Positions 53,540 to 64,000 of a stretch of DNA of 64,000 bases are shown here, in pieces. The notes under the pieces are model-generated. The model did not search any database and had not been told where the DNA came from. It saw only the letters and a program-made list of their open reading frames with translations. The first letter of the stretch is position 1. Each line of letters opens with the position of its first letter. The translations under genes were made by a program, and so were the position numbers. The stretch comes from Yponomeuta sedellus (Eukaryota; Arthropoda; Insecta; Lepidoptera; Yponomeutidae): assembly GCA_934045075.1 (NCBI GenBank), contig OW203738.1:5819487-5883486 (forward strand), in the 5' to 3' direction.

Positions 53540-53700
53540 TTCTCTCAGAGAGGGTATGGCCTTAGTTACTAAGCGTGCCCACCGCCGATTGGCAATTTCA
53601 AACGCTGAACTATTTGAACACATCAGACACTTAGGTTCCCTCACGATGTTTTCCTTCATAGTTAGCGAGTGGTATTGCTGCTACAACTTAACACATTGTT
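53540..53700 (-). repeat. Body fragment of the GGTGGTAGCGG-type SINE
   Basis: 'aatttcaaacgctgaactat' and 'gttttccttcatagttagcg' match the 35122-35230 copy. Confidence 0.5.
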
Positions 53701-53714
53701 ATTGAATGGTTATT

Positions 53715-53885
53715 GGTCTAGTAGGTAACATGCTTAGCCATCAAAACAGAGCCCGCGGGTTCGATTCCCACTGGAGGCTGCCGTGCGTTTGTGCAAATGG
53801 CCTAAGTCTGAGTGTATTTGTATAGTGATGTCCTTGCCTGGTTTTCATAGCACAGGATGTCCTAGTTATGGACCAGCGTCTTGAT
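53715..53885 (+). repeat. tRNA-headed SINE, decayed
   Basis: B box GGGTTCGATTCCCACTGG and body 'aagtctgagtgtatttgtat', 'cacaggatgtcctagttatg'. Related in layout to 29400-29600 (reverse). Confidence 0.55.
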
Positions 53886-54375
53886 TATATAAACATATGT
53901 GTGCGAAAGCGGAATGTTTATGATATGAGGCATAATATTACTATAATGCCTCATGTTATGTATCACACATAGCGAATAGCGCATTACAGTAGACATCTGA
54001 TTCGTGACAGTGACATTAAGCCACATAATCCGAACGAAAAAGTCCAGTACACATGTCCTTTTCACTCACATATGTACCTATATGTGGAAAGTCAAGGCCC
54101 TAAAAAGCAAATTTATTTAATGAAGCTTATTTAGAAACTCAAACGAAGTCTTGATAATATAGAAAACATGAATCGGTTTATCTTATCTTAAGTAAACGAG
54201 AAGAGTGCATGACCTCGAATTACCAAAATAGTAACTTAGCAGTAAAGTAAGACAGTGGATACAAATGGCCTATCGATTTATCGACATCTACGTCCGATGC
54301 GTTATCGAAAAAAAAGTTCAAAAGCGATTATCCTTCATGGGGCGTTAGAGTAAAAGAAAAGCGTTCGATATTCGA
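53886..54375. other. No gene seen
   Basis: Contains an inverted pair ATGAGGCATAATATTAC / TAATGCCTCAT at about 53924-53955. Confidence 0.35.
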
Positions 54376-54379
54376 AAAC

Positions 54380-54690
54380 TGATAAAACAAAAGCGAGCCG
54401 GGGGACGGCGGAAAAAGGCGAAATAAACACTCGCACCTGGGGCCCGCAATTATCGGCGCAAACCGCGGAAAATTGCGGGCCGGCGGGCTGACACCCGCGG
54501 AACTTCCTCAAAATAAAAACTTGAGCAAAAGTTCAACCGGAAAGGGAAGAAAAAGTGTGGCGGGAAAAAAAGAGCCATTGACTCCGAAGCGTCCGGCCTT
54601 GCCCGGCCGAAAGTTTCCTTCGCCTTTTTTGAGCAGTCCCGCGGAAGAAATCGCCCTGTGAGGTCATTACACTGTCCGTTCCCACCCTTA
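54380..54690. other. GC- and CpG-rich patch
   Basis: Runs such as CGGGCCGGCGGGCTG and GCGGAAAAAGGCGAAATAA. A 62-codon frame (54473-54661) is Lys/Pro-rich. Could be a promoter or untranslated first exon; nothing decisive. Confidence 0.25.
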
Positions 54691-55870
54691 TACCGGCTTC
54701 AATAAGTCTTACTTTTGTGTTACGACCACTTAAAAACAGAGGATTGCCCTACGGCGTAATCTGAGGCGGTGAATGTTGATTTTTCATACAGAAAACTCCT
54801 TTGAAACTTGCGGCCGACATTTCAACCCTTCGATAATCTATACAGAGTGAGACGTTAGCTTAGTTAATATAGAACAATAAAGTCGAGCCTTACGGTCGGG
54901 AGCCTGAAACAATATGGCAGAACGTTACGCCCAGATCAATACTATATAGGCTAAGAAAATGCGGGAACACAGAGCAGCGTAAGGCACCGAGGCGAGGCGT
55001 TTGTTGATTACGTAGCTTTAAAACGTTAAGTAAACGTGTTACAACACTTCTGTCAGCTATTCGTCTTTTTTAGCCCAAACTTTCGATGAAAAAAATCCAT
55101 TGCTATTTTTGACAGTACCTATTTCTTACGTAAGGTAACTAAGATTACTTTTATTATATTTACTTCCTCATTGTGCAAAAGAAAGGGTCCAAACAGTCAA
55201 CTTAATTTTAGTGGCATTTTGTACCAATCAACCAACAGCAGATGGAGGACAGGTAAAAATTTGGGTAGGCATGCAAAAGGTCACGAGACCTACTGCCTTA
55301 TTAACAAAAACACAATGACTTAAAACACCCCATTGCACGAAAGAAAGTGTACAAGGAACTTAAAGTGTACAATGAATTTAATCAACAGGAGAAATGCAGC
55401 AATATTGGAGTAGGCATGCAAAAAAGACAGGGTTCTATCGACATGTAAAATTGTCACGGTCTTATTTGTAAAGACAAAATACCCCGAAAACATCCCAAAA
55501 ACGCTCAACAAAACAGTCTATGGTGGAGATTTTACAAGGAAAAATCGTCATCACAGATTATATAAACTGACTCTAACGTTTGTTTTCAAAGCCTGTCAAA
55601 TCAGTATGTAACTTGATAGTTAGACAATTCACGCTCTAGATTTGGTGCATGTATTTAGGCCCCACTAAACGCTCAACTGCAAATTCTGAATAAATCTACG
55701 TAACGCCCACATATGGAGTTTCTAAGTACTAACGCGGACACAGCGGACGCGACCGGCGGCTCAGAGCGCTGAACTGTATGTAGGACCCTCAATACGCTTA
55801 GAGCAGGCGTTAGACGATAGAAAGATAACCTCTAGAATTAGGGATTTCTACCACCCAACGCCAACATCAG
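54691..55870. other. No gene seen
   Basis: About 1.2 kb. Contains a partial internal repeat ('ggtaggcatgcaaaa' near 55264 and 'agtaggcatgcaaaa' near 55409; 'cacaatgacttaaaacaccc' and 'aataccccgaaaacatccca'). Confidence 0.3.
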
Positions 55871-55874
55871 CTGT

Positions 55875-56060
55875 GTGGGGAGACACATACCACAATGTCC
55901 ACAGTGCCCATTGATTTCCACCTGGGACGACCTTATCTTAGAAGACGACCTTAGAACTGGCGAGATGTCTGCAAGGAATTACGAGTATCTGACAAAACCA
56001 AAAATGGCGGGTTCATCACTCACGTCCGAAGAAGAAGAAGCGGACGCGGCCATGTCGTAA
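55875..56060 (+). other. Possible terminal exon of a host gene
   Basis: The frame includes PLISTWDDLILEDDLRTGEM, then ARNYEYLTKPK and an acidic end (SSLTSEEEEADAAMS) before TAA. Acid-rich composition and varied codons look like real coding. A TCCACAG acceptor-like site at about 55897-55903 could open the exon. No family is recognised. Confidence 0.35.
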
Positions 56061-57065
56061 GACGTCACAGTCGGTAGCAACCTTTACAGAGCGCGCGAGA
56101 GAGCAAAACAAATCAGTGCCTCCCGGCGCAAATTGAGCACGTACCCGTTCCGGCTAATTTTATTTTGCAATTACCCCCCCGCCCCACCCCTCTGACGCCG
56201 GCATTCTTCGCGACAGCGAGTTTTAAGTGGAGCATATCTGCGTTGCAGATTGTGTGTAAATAGTTTGCCGATTGTTTCGGCGATGGCCGCTCCTCATCGG
56301 ACTCGGGACTCGTATCTTCGGATCTCGTCTGATTTCGTATCAATTACGAACTGAAAACGTCATATTAAGTTCGTCTGGAACTAAATCCTGTTAAAGCATT
56401 TACAGTAGGTACCTTGAGAATATGCTATTTGACATGTAGGCTTATTTGTGTTAATGACAACTTTTCAAATCCATTTTATTTTAACACAGAATAAAAAAAT
56501 ATATTGTATCTGTAGAAATTTTATCGAAAACAGCCAGGATTAGGCGAATCTATAATGACATCACCGGTCAGTAAATATAGCAATCCGAGAACCCTAAAAG
56601 CTGACTTGACATCCGTCTATTTACTAATGAGTGACGTCGCAATTCTTGTGGGACGCTATATTGCTCCAGAGAGCGTTTTGGCGGCATATTTTAAAAATGA
56701 ATTTTTATTTGCTCTTTTTAGAAAAAATCCACGAAAGATTTAATAACATATATTATTATATACTAAATAAGTTGTACATGCAGGTATGTGTACTCTCGAC
56801 TGAACAGTGACAATTCGTTGTCTGGTTACGTGATATGTTTATATCGATTCACGCCATCATAGATTTTTTATAATTGAGATTTTACATTATGCAATGATAG
56901 ATTTTACTATGTAGTTTAGAAAAATATATTGTAGTCTTATCCTAAAATTATTCTATTAGTATTCGTATTAGTATGACAGTATTAGTCAGTGTGAGACAAG
57001 CAACCGACGACGCGAGCTCCGTCTCTGCTCACCATGATTAAGCTCTGCGAATCGGAGCGAAACCT
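56061..57065. other. No gene supported
   Basis: GC-rich to about 56340, then A/T-rich. Frames at 56113-56343 (-) and 56555-56743 (+) show no known domain. Confidence 0.3.
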
Positions 57066-57066
57066 A

Positions 57067-57122
57067 GTCGGACTTTTCCGATATAACAACACCCGTAAGT
57101 AAATCCGGACTAAAAGTCTACA
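57067..57122. repeat. Half of the 43398 foldback element
   Basis: Loop plus right arm (GTCGGACTTTTCCGATATAA through GTAAATCCGGACTAAAAGTC) without the left arm. Confidence 0.75.
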
Positions 57123-57236
57123 ATATTAGTTATTCTATTAATCCGTGTTACCAATATCATTCCGGTGTCGTAGCCCAACAGTGGACGATCACGATTTAAT
57201 AGATTGAGATGTAAACATTTTTTCTAATAAAGTTAT

Positions 57237-57274
57237 GTATATCGGTTGTCTATATATCTAGACAACCGATATAC
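57237..57274. repeat. Perfect 16-bp hairpin
   Basis: GTATATCGGTTGTCTA pairs with TAGACAACCGATATAC across a 6-base loop. Confidence 0.8.
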
Positions 57275-57688
57275 ATACCGCGTCAATAAACTTTGAAATC
57301 GCGATGCAGATCTTGAAAGTTGAGTGCGCACGTTGACAAGTGCTATTTAGATGGTTGGGCAAAGATAATATTATTGCAAGACTCTGGCGTGTTAAGTATT
57401 TCACGCCAATTAGAAAATGCCTCGAAACGAATTCGTTGTCTAGACTACACAACCAATTAGACCCACTGGTGTACCACTAGATTGGAAAGCATAAAACTAT
57501 GATACTTAAGTAGTAGTATTTAACGTGTGCGAATCAATTATTTTATTTTTATTTATGCTTATTGAAAGAAAACAAACAATTGTATATTATAGTTTCACGT
57601 TACAAAATTCTTACGTGCATATAATATATGCACTACTAATATACGCTACTGATTGTACAATAGATATATTGTTTATGTATTGTACAAG
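57275..57688. other. No gene seen
   Basis: A/T-rich unassigned sequence. Confidence 0.3.
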
Positions 57689-57689
57689 C

Positions 57690-57945
57690 GGTGGTAGCGG
57701 AGCGGTGTAGAACGCCGGCCTCTCAAACGGGAGGTCGTGGGTTCAAACCCCGGCATGTACCAATGACTTTGTTTTCTAAGTTATGTACATTTGTGAAATT
57801 ATAATAGCAATACCACTCGCCGACGGTGAAGGAAAACATCGTAAGGAAACTCTAGTGTCTGAAGTTAACGTACCTCAGCGCTTGCTACGTACAATGGCCC
57901 AACTATGAGGCTAAGTGCGGAAATCTCAGGTCTAACTAACTATGT
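57690..57945 (+). repeat. tRNA-derived SINE (GGTGGTAGCGG type), best copy
   Basis: Head GGTGGTAGCGGAGCGGTGTA, B box GGGTTCAAACCCCGGC, body to CTCAGGTCTAACTAAC. The tail here is only two CTAA-like units, in contrast with the 550-bp tail at 19909-20461. Confidence 0.8.
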
Positions 57946-58790
57946 ATTGTACAACCAGTAGCGTTTTCTGTAGATTTTACGTACAAAGATAATAACACGA
58001 AAAATAAAACCTTACTATCTTTTTCTGCTAACACCAATCAAGGATGAGATAAGTGGAGTACATTCTACAGCACATCAACCCCTACACATGTGAAGTCTGT
58101 TTTGTTCCATTACCAGTCACTTTGCAGCAAAAATGTAAGGGTCGATGAACTGTCCACGCACTTTTCCAATAGCTACCAAGTACATCAAAGTTACCGACAA
58201 TTTTCTGTTTAATCTATTTTTTGTTTTTATATTATCACTTAGTATTTATATATTATTTATTTGTATCTATATATTTTTATATAAATATCTAGTTCACTCT
58301 ATTCTTTGTTTTTTGATAATATGTCATTTACGATTTTTTTTGTAGTTTGTTTTATATATAGACCCATATAGACCCACATATAGAATCATTTTTACAGCTC
58401 CTCGTATTCTCTAAGGTTTGCTGGAAGAAATATCTTACATCTTATTTTTTACGTTATATCCTGTGACATGTTTTGTATGCTATAAAGTATAAGAATTTCC
58501 TTACAACATGTATGGAGTTTCTGATCTGATTAGATAAACTTTTGTTAAATTAAAAACCATGAACCAACGACCATATCCAAAGGTTCTTTACAAATCCAAT
58601 CGATTATTTATATTCGTAATAAAAAAAAAATGTTTTCTTAATGAACGTCAAAGTTGTTAGTTACATTATGTGGAATAGAAACTAACAATGAAACTCCGCA
58701 TTTATTCTTTCCAAAACAATGTTCAAGCTTATACATTTAAACTTAAGATAAAGAATAATTTTATTAACAACTATATTGGCCTTTTTTGCA
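57946..58790. other. No gene seen
   Basis: A/T-rich, with possible LINE-tail scraps near 58400-58480. Confidence 0.3.
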
Positions 58791-58794
58791 TCTA

Positions 58795-58905
58795 CTTAAT
58801 GAAATGATTTATACAGCGTCCAGTGGTATCTTCACTCACACTAGATGGGTGAAGGGACCACTCCGACGCTGTAGTGCCTGGGTCATGGTTTTATAGATAT
58901 AACAA
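58795..58905 (+). repeat. Dispersed repeat ('gtgaagggaccac' family)
   Basis: Matches 18062-18190 (+) and 36850-36995 (-). Confidence 0.5.
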
Positions 58906-59775
58906 CTATAAATAAGTCAAAAGACCGTATCTACGGATTGTGAATGGCCGCTACTTATTGTAAATAATTTCTAAATATAGCGTGCCAAAACTTACGTTCC
59001 GTAGGCATTTCTTAAGTTGTGCATGTAAAATTAAATTAAAAACTAAGAACGACCGCCGCTTACAGATAAACCGAACAGGTTTCCGAGAGCGGATAGATTA
59101 TAAGAAACACTTGTTATTTTACATATTGATTATTTATGATTTTTTATGTTATTCAAGAATTGAACACTTGACACACATATCATAATTCGGTACAAGACTT
59201 TTCATATCAGGTCTGATTTGCTTTAATTTATAGTCTATTGCACACATAACAGACACTCAAAAAGCACAGAATCCATCCAGAAATTCCAGCATTCTCCACA
59301 GCGCTCTCTGCTCCCTTTGCCTGCTCTACGCTGCCCACCCTCAGTAAAAAGGTTGTAAGAAGGCGGCGGACAGGGGGGCAGGGGGGCTATCGTCTCCGCA
59401 ACCCTTTCGCTTTTTAGCCGACCGTCAGCGCTATTGTTACAGGGTGTTGCGAGGAAATATTGCCGGCAGGTTTTTTTGCACCATTGAGGTTGGACCGCTC
59501 ACACCAACCTTCTTGGTCCAAACCAAGAAGTTTGGTGTGAGCGGGAAACGGTTTGTGTCCAGCTGTGGGCTTTGTTCGTGGGGTGGATAGACGGATACTG
59601 TGAAGCAATAGTAATGAAATAATGAACGATTTAACGATATCAGGTGAAAGTACATATTAAATGGATTTAAGGCATTGATTCATTGACTGGGCCACGAATA
59701 ACACCGCGTGACGTCCAGCTTAGGTTAACATTGGTAAACTTCACCCGTGCTTTTCGTACTGATGATCGAATTCTG
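58906..59775. other. No gene seen
   Basis: Includes a short inverted pair around 59500-59545 (CACACCAACCTTCTTGG and CCAAGAAGTTTGGTGTG). Confidence 0.4.
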
Positions 59776-59779
59776 ATTA

Positions 59780-59865
59780 TGAAATCAAGTGTCATATTAG
59801 TTCGGTATTTCTATTACACGAATATATCCGATTGTATCCGATAGTAGCCGAGGTATATAATAGCC
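59780..59865. repeat. Fragment of the TA-type MITE
   Basis: 'aagtgtcatattagttcggt' and 'ccgatagtagccgaggtata' match the inside and right part of 51743-52402. Confidence 0.55.
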
Positions 59866-59904
59866 GGCCACTGGCCGACTTAGCGCTTTGACTTATATAA
59901 AAAA

Positions 59905-60235
59905 AATCTGAACATACATACATACATAACCTCACGCCTGAATCCCCGAGCGGAAGGCAGAGACCAGGGACTGCCCTCTTGCCACGATACTGACCGATCA
60001 CCTTCGCTTCATCAACCTTCATAAGTCATTGCATGCATGCACGCCGGTTCCGGGTACTTTTTATATTTCCTTTTGCTAATACATCCCCTATTTGGTCGAT
60101 GTATGTCCACCTGGGACGTCCCTTATCAGCCCTTCCACTTAAATTCGCAATATATATTTGTTTCGTCAATCTTTCTTCCTTCATCCTCTCCACATGTCCA
60201 AACCAACGCAACATTCCTTTCTCAATTATTCTCAT
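59905..60235 (-). pseudogene. Relic of a LINE reverse transcriptase C-terminus
   Basis: Reads GMLRWFGHVERMKEERLTKQ, then GRADKGRPRWTYIDQIGDVL and STRNRRACMQ. After that the frame breaks, although VDEAKVIGQYRGK continues the family pattern in another frame. A foldback-type SINE abuts it at 60235. Confidence 0.75.
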
Positions 60236-60480
60236 TTTTAATGCACTGACCTGTGCATTAAAAATTATAAGCCTATTTAGAGGCTAAAAATTCCACCCAT
60301 GCCGGGATACGAACCCGCGACCTCTGGTAATACAGAATATTGTAAAGAGGTTCGAATTTTCACTGATGGCGGTAAGTCACCCACTAGCTCAGTTGGAAAG
60401 AGCGCTGGCACGGATAGCCAGAAGTCGTGGGTTTGAATCCCGGCATGGGTGGAATTTTTAGCCTCTAAATAGGTTTTTAC
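60235..60480 (+). repeat. Foldback-type tRNA SINE, inverted 5' part
   Basis: Minus-strand segment (CCTATTTAGAGGCTAAAAAT, B box) up to about 60328, then the + strand tRNA block (ACTAGCTCAGTTGGAAAGAG) and TAGCCTCTAAATAGG. Confidence 0.7.
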
Positions 60481-61024
60481 ATTCCTTTCTCAATTCTAGT
60501 CACTACATCCTCTTTCAGTCCATAACGTTCTCTAATCAGACTATTGCGTATCCTGTCATTCTGAACAATAGCACTAATTAACGAACTCCTACTTCCAAGC
60601 ACCCTGTACCAGGTAAGCTTCTCGCGTTTCTTCGTCGCTTCTTAAAGTGTTTTACATACAGTGTCGTCCGCTGTGTGCGTCAGTATATTTACTTACGCAT
60701 AAATGTGTGAGTCAATACGCATTTTTGCCACCCCAGACCCTCCTTGAGAAAAATACCTTACCCCTTTACCCCCATCTGTACCCCCGTGGGCGAAGGAGAT
60801 ATGAGACTTTTTCAAAAGCTTAATTTAAATGAGTCTTCAGACGTCTCAATAAGGAGAAATATTCAGTAATTTAAACGCTATCTTGGGGACAACTGGAGAA
60901 AGGATTTGGAAAAAGGTAAAGGTTTTAATTGGTATTGAATTTCGATTGAAGAAGACACTTTGAGTTTTCATTGAACGTGACTGAACATAGGACGTTCTAA
61001 GTTCCTGACTTTGTTTTAAGGTTT
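60481..61024. other. No gene seen
   Basis: Unassigned. 'ccctttctcaattct' at 60484 repeats the flank at 60210-60228, consistent with a target duplication of the SINE (ACATTCCTTTCTCAATT). Confidence 0.4.
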
Positions 61025-61185
61025 TTGCATGTCTTTTGATGGATAATGAAAGAAACATGTTAAAAGACAAATAAAGATTTTTATGTCTTTTGATGGGTAT
61101 TCATATCAACATTTCAAAAGACATAAAGATTTAAAGAGACCAAAGATTTATAAAGACTTTTGTGTGTCTTTTGATGGGATGGCTG
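61025..61185. repeat. Short-period repeat of a 'gtcttttgatggg' core
   Basis: ATGTCTTTTGATGG recurs at about 61028, 61084 and 61168, with inverted CAAAAGACA pieces between. Confidence 0.6.
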
Positions 61186-61239
61186 TTTAAGTTTAGTTTG
61201 TTAGTATCAGTTTACAGTTTTTCGTATATTATAGCGACT

Positions 61240-61402
61240 TGTCTTGTTGTTTTTGCTGACCTATCTACATATTTTTATTTATGTCATATAAAGTCGCTCT
61301 TAGTGATAAGACTGCCGATTGTATAACAATAATTAGATTTAAGAAATCATGGTTGTATTAATTTTTCTGCTTGAGCAATAAAGTGTTCTCTATCTATAAA
61401 TG
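61240..61402 (+). repeat. LINE 3' end
   Basis: Ends AGCAATAAAGTGTTCTCTAT plus CTATAAAT. Matches the reverse of 51778-51925. Confidence 0.55.
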
Positions 61403-61502
61403 TCCCACTGCAGCGCATAGGCCTTGTCTCCGAGAGGGAGAAACGAAAATGTGAAGAATTAATTTTTTTCTTCGTCAAAAAAAAATATAATAAATAATAT
61501 TC

Positions 61503-61725
61503 ATGAGTCGCGGGTGTCGTAAAAGGCGACTAAGGGACACAAACCAAGGGGTGTGCAGCAGCGCCCCCCTGCAGTACAATCCCACCAAACTGCGATCCCC
61601 AACCCGCATGCCCAGCGTGGGGATTATGGGCATTATCAACCAATGATGGCACAACCTTGCACTATGGCGCTCACTAGGGGAGGGCTATGTCCAGCAGTGC
61701 ACTAATATAGCCTGAAGAAGAATAG
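61503..61725. repeat. Dispersed GC-rich repeat ('cgggtgtcgtaaaaggcgac')
   Basis: Second copy of 31900-32030, followed by a LINE tail with 'tatgtccagcagtgcactaa'. Confidence 0.6.
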
Positions 61726-61745
61726 GAAGAATATATGTTATTGCC

Positions 61746-61820
61746 AGAGTGGTCAAAGGTGGCAAATGAATAAGATTTTTGGTCATTTGCCACCTTTGAC
61801 CACTCTTGACCAAAAATCTT
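61746..61820. repeat. Nested palindromes
   Basis: 24-bp perfect arms at 61746-61769 and 61783-61806. A second pair, AAGATTTTTGGTCA (61772-61785) with TGACCAAAAATCTT right after, overlaps the first. Confidence 0.8.
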
Positions 61821-61914
61821 GGTCAACAAGGGGGGAGACCTTTGCCCTGCAGTGCATATATATTTTGCGAGCTTCGAAAGCCACCCATATACACACCAAT
61901 GACATGGTAATTAC

Positions 61915-62055
61915 TAATCAGATCTGAGATTTTCGCACTTAGCCTCATATTCGTACCATTGTTAGGAGAAAACGCCGACATGTTGTAATCATACTACGAG
62001 CAATTTATGAACACCTCAAACACTCGGGTTTCCTCACAATGTCTTCGCCACTTAG
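61915..62055 (-). repeat. Body fragment of the GGTGGTAGCGG-type SINE
   Basis: 'ctgagattttcgcacttagc' and 'gggtttcctcacaatgtctt' match the 3' and middle body with a divergent stretch between. Confidence 0.5.
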
Positions 62056-62084
62056 TTAATTAATCTTAATTACGTTTCGTCCAT

Positions 62085-62432
62085 ATCATCCCTTGTATGT
62101 ACCTACTGCTGAGGCACGGGTATCTTCCTGCGACGCAGGAAGGTTAGGCCATACTCCACCACGTGGGCCAAGTTCGAGTTGAGGGAGGATTGTAAGACAA
62201 TGGGGCCCTTGCTGTCAGAAGTTATCAAGCCGCTCATGAAGCCTCTGACATGACTTAACGACTGTCATTACATGAAAGAATAACTGCTTAAGGTGCCTTG
62301 CGAAGTATGGAAGCGCTCGGAAAAATACCACTAGTGGTATTCACGGGACTGTTACCCTTGCTGCACCTGACCGCGCCTGTGGTTGCTTAATTCAAGTGAT
62401 TGATTCCAATCACTCGGTTCGACTAGGCCACG
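62085..62432 (-). repeat. 5S-derived SINE
   Basis: Near full length on the minus strand from the tail ('gtacctactgctgaggcacg') to 'tcggttcgactaggccacga'. Confidence 0.75.
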
Positions 62433-63280
62433 AGGGCTTCGTGGTGTTAATAACTTAATTAGTATTTTTTATTTCTTACCATAGGTGTGTTCTCTGATTT
62501 TCCATGTTACTATTTTTATGATTAGATGTTTTGTGGTATTCAAATAGATGTTTTTAAATTTTAATAACTTAGATATCCAGTCACGGTTACTGTACCTGTA
62601 TATATATTTTTTAAAAGACTGAGTAGAAACTTTAATAGGAAATATCATTTTTTCGGCAGAGGTTTTCTCTTTTTATTTCTTAAAGTTTTTGCTACCTTCC
62701 CGTCCCGTTACGTGGGCCCTTAAAAGTAAATGGGATTCTGCGTGACGATTAAGGGCTGCGTAGTCGCTGGAAGGGTTAAGGTTGATGTCGAAGTAAGCCG
62801 TGATGAGCTTTTACGTGCTTGGCGTTTTTTCCGTATCTTTGCGGGGTTCTTCTTAAGCTTTAGTCCCTTTGGTTTTCATTGTTATTAGCTCTCAGTCCTT
62901 AGCTTAGTTCTTCAAATCAATGGTTGTTTTTACACGACTGCGGCGAAGCTCAAAAGGAGGTTAATGTGTTTGGCTCGGTTTTCGGTTTGTTTGTTTGTTT
63001 GCTTGCTGGTTTGTGAGGGTGTGTGTGTGTGTATGTTTCTATGTATGTTTGCATGTGTATGTACGTATATAAAAAACTTTACTAAGACTAAAATAAAATT
63101 GTGGAATGCAATAAATTATTGAGTCTTTTTTTAATACGTAGCTACGTAAAAAAAATTTATTGAGTATTGAAATAAAAACTGGCATAAAAATACCAACAAC
63201 CAGACTGCTGAGCTTTAACTTAGGTATGATTAGGCATTGTGGCCCTTAATACTCGTATTTGAGTATAAGAACTGTTATTG
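62433..63280. other. No gene seen
   Basis: GT-rich simple sequence at 62985-63065. The rest is unassigned. Confidence 0.3.
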
Positions 63281-63287
63281 GATCTTA

Positions 63288-63469
63288 AGCCTGGGGCACA
63301 CAGGAAGGGCGTGTGACGAAGGCGCGGAAATAGTTCGCGTCCTAGCGTCGTCTTTTCTGTGTGGGCTTCGTCCCGTTTTTCCAGTACGGGACATTTTGTA
63401 CGAAAAACCATTGGAAAGAAGACGCTTCTCCGCGCCCTCGCCCCACGTCTTTCCTGTGTGACTCAAGCC
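63288..63469. mobile_element. MITE with TTA duplication, 182 bp
   Basis: Imperfect inverted ends of about 40 bp (AGCCTGGGGCACACAGG at the left, CCTGTGTGACTCAAGCC at the right, both joined to GCGCGG-rich inner arms), with TTA at 63285-63287 and 63470-63472. Frames on both strands here are incidental. Confidence 0.7.
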
Positions 63470-63912
63470 TTATGCTTTTCCGTCTAATGCTTCTAGTTTA
63501 CCAAAACTGGCGGTCATGCTAGATAGATGGGTGGACGGACAGAGGGTCAGATACAGTCGACAGCAGAGGTGCATTTCATCATCAGTCATTTGACGCCCAC
63601 TGCACATAAGTAATAAACCTGCTTAGAAAGTTCTGACCTAGCGACCGCAGAGCGGACGATGCAGCGTGGGCAGGTACCCCAATAGATGGCGAGCGGCACA
63701 TGACCAGGAAACCTTGGCTGAGAGCTGCACTTTAATTTTACCAATAGGTCATCTTGTTAAAATTAAAGTGTAGCAACAACAGGAATTTGCAACTAAAATG
63801 GAAATTATGACCTATTGTTGAATGTAAGGACGGACAGAGTGACGAACGGATGGATTGATGGATAGACGAACTCATTGACGGTTGGAAGGATGGTGATGGT
63901 GAACGGACCAGC
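63470..63912. other. No gene; short inverted repeats
   Basis: CACTTTAATTTTA pairs with TAAAATTAAAGTG at about 63729-63772, and AATAGGTCAT with ATGACCTATT. GGAT/GGAC-rich degenerate simple sequence runs at 63820-63910. Confidence 0.4.
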
Positions 63913-63917
63913 GGATG

Positions 63918-64000
63918 GAGAGGAGAGGAGAGGAGAGGAGAGGAGAGGAGAGGAGAGGAGAGGAGAGGAGAGGAGAGGAGAGGAGAGGAGAGGAGAGGAG
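63918..64000. repeat. (GGAGA)n pentanucleotide microsatellite, cut by the window end
   Basis: At least 16 uninterrupted units of AGAGG up to the last base. Confidence 0.97.

Noticed and set aside
63220..63466. Overlapping 63-74-codon frames on both strands
   Set aside because: They fall in the palindromic TTA-flanked MITE, where GC-rich arms lack stops on both strands.

Overview
The window looks like A+T-rich insect nuclear DNA, most probably from a moth or butterfly. The support is the dense load of tRNA- and 5S-rRNA-headed SINEs, LINE 3' ends with tetranucleotide tails, foldback MITEs and the absence of bacterial-style operons outside one element. No host gene can be called with confidence. 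A few short open stretches are listed as possible exons at low confidence.

The main object is an 11.7 kb integrated virus-like transposon of the Maverick/Polinton (adintovirus-like) class at 1332-13041. It has a 6-bp target-site duplication (GCCATG) and 137-bp terminal inverted repeats that start AGTAGG. Each terminal repeat is itself a long imperfect palindrome with a GC-rich tip, so it could fold into a parvovirus-like hairpin end. On the + strand lie an A32/FtsK-type packaging ATPase, a protein with a DUF8207-like region, a small fibre/coiled-coil-like protein, a DDE integrase with a C-terminal chromodomain, a protein with a parvovirus-VP1-like phospholipase A2 domain, an adenovirus-type cysteine protease, a penton-like minor capsid protein, a 48-residue basic protein, a double-jelly-roll major capsid protein split by a one-base frameshift at an A7 run, and a Cys-rich protein. 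Four of these junctions use an ATGA stop/start overlap and one overlaps by 25 bases. This set covers integration, maturation, packaging, capsid assembly and membrane penetration.

On the - strand the element carries an intron-containing gene of unknown function (8825-10419; a further frame at 8463-8831 is probably its alternative 3' end). Splicing appears to create its start codon. No protein-primed DNA polymerase B is visible. The place where it might sit (about 10.5-12.9 kb) has no long frame, but it holds a roughly 128-bp tandem repeat just inside the right terminal repeat. A Harbinger-like MITE sits in an intron of the - strand gene.

From 13048 to 64000 the sequence is a mosaic of nested repeats: a 5S-derived SINE family (about 14 copies), at least four tRNA-headed SINE families, LINE 3' ends with relics of reverse-transcriptase C-termini, TA- and TTA-flanked MITEs, tandem repeats, a 550-bp tetranucleotide tract that grew from a SINE tail, and a pentanucleotide tract running off the right end. 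Several insertions can be ordered by their target duplications. GC-richer unique patches near 24.3, 38.3, 51.1, 54.5 and 56 kb may be low-copy host DNA.
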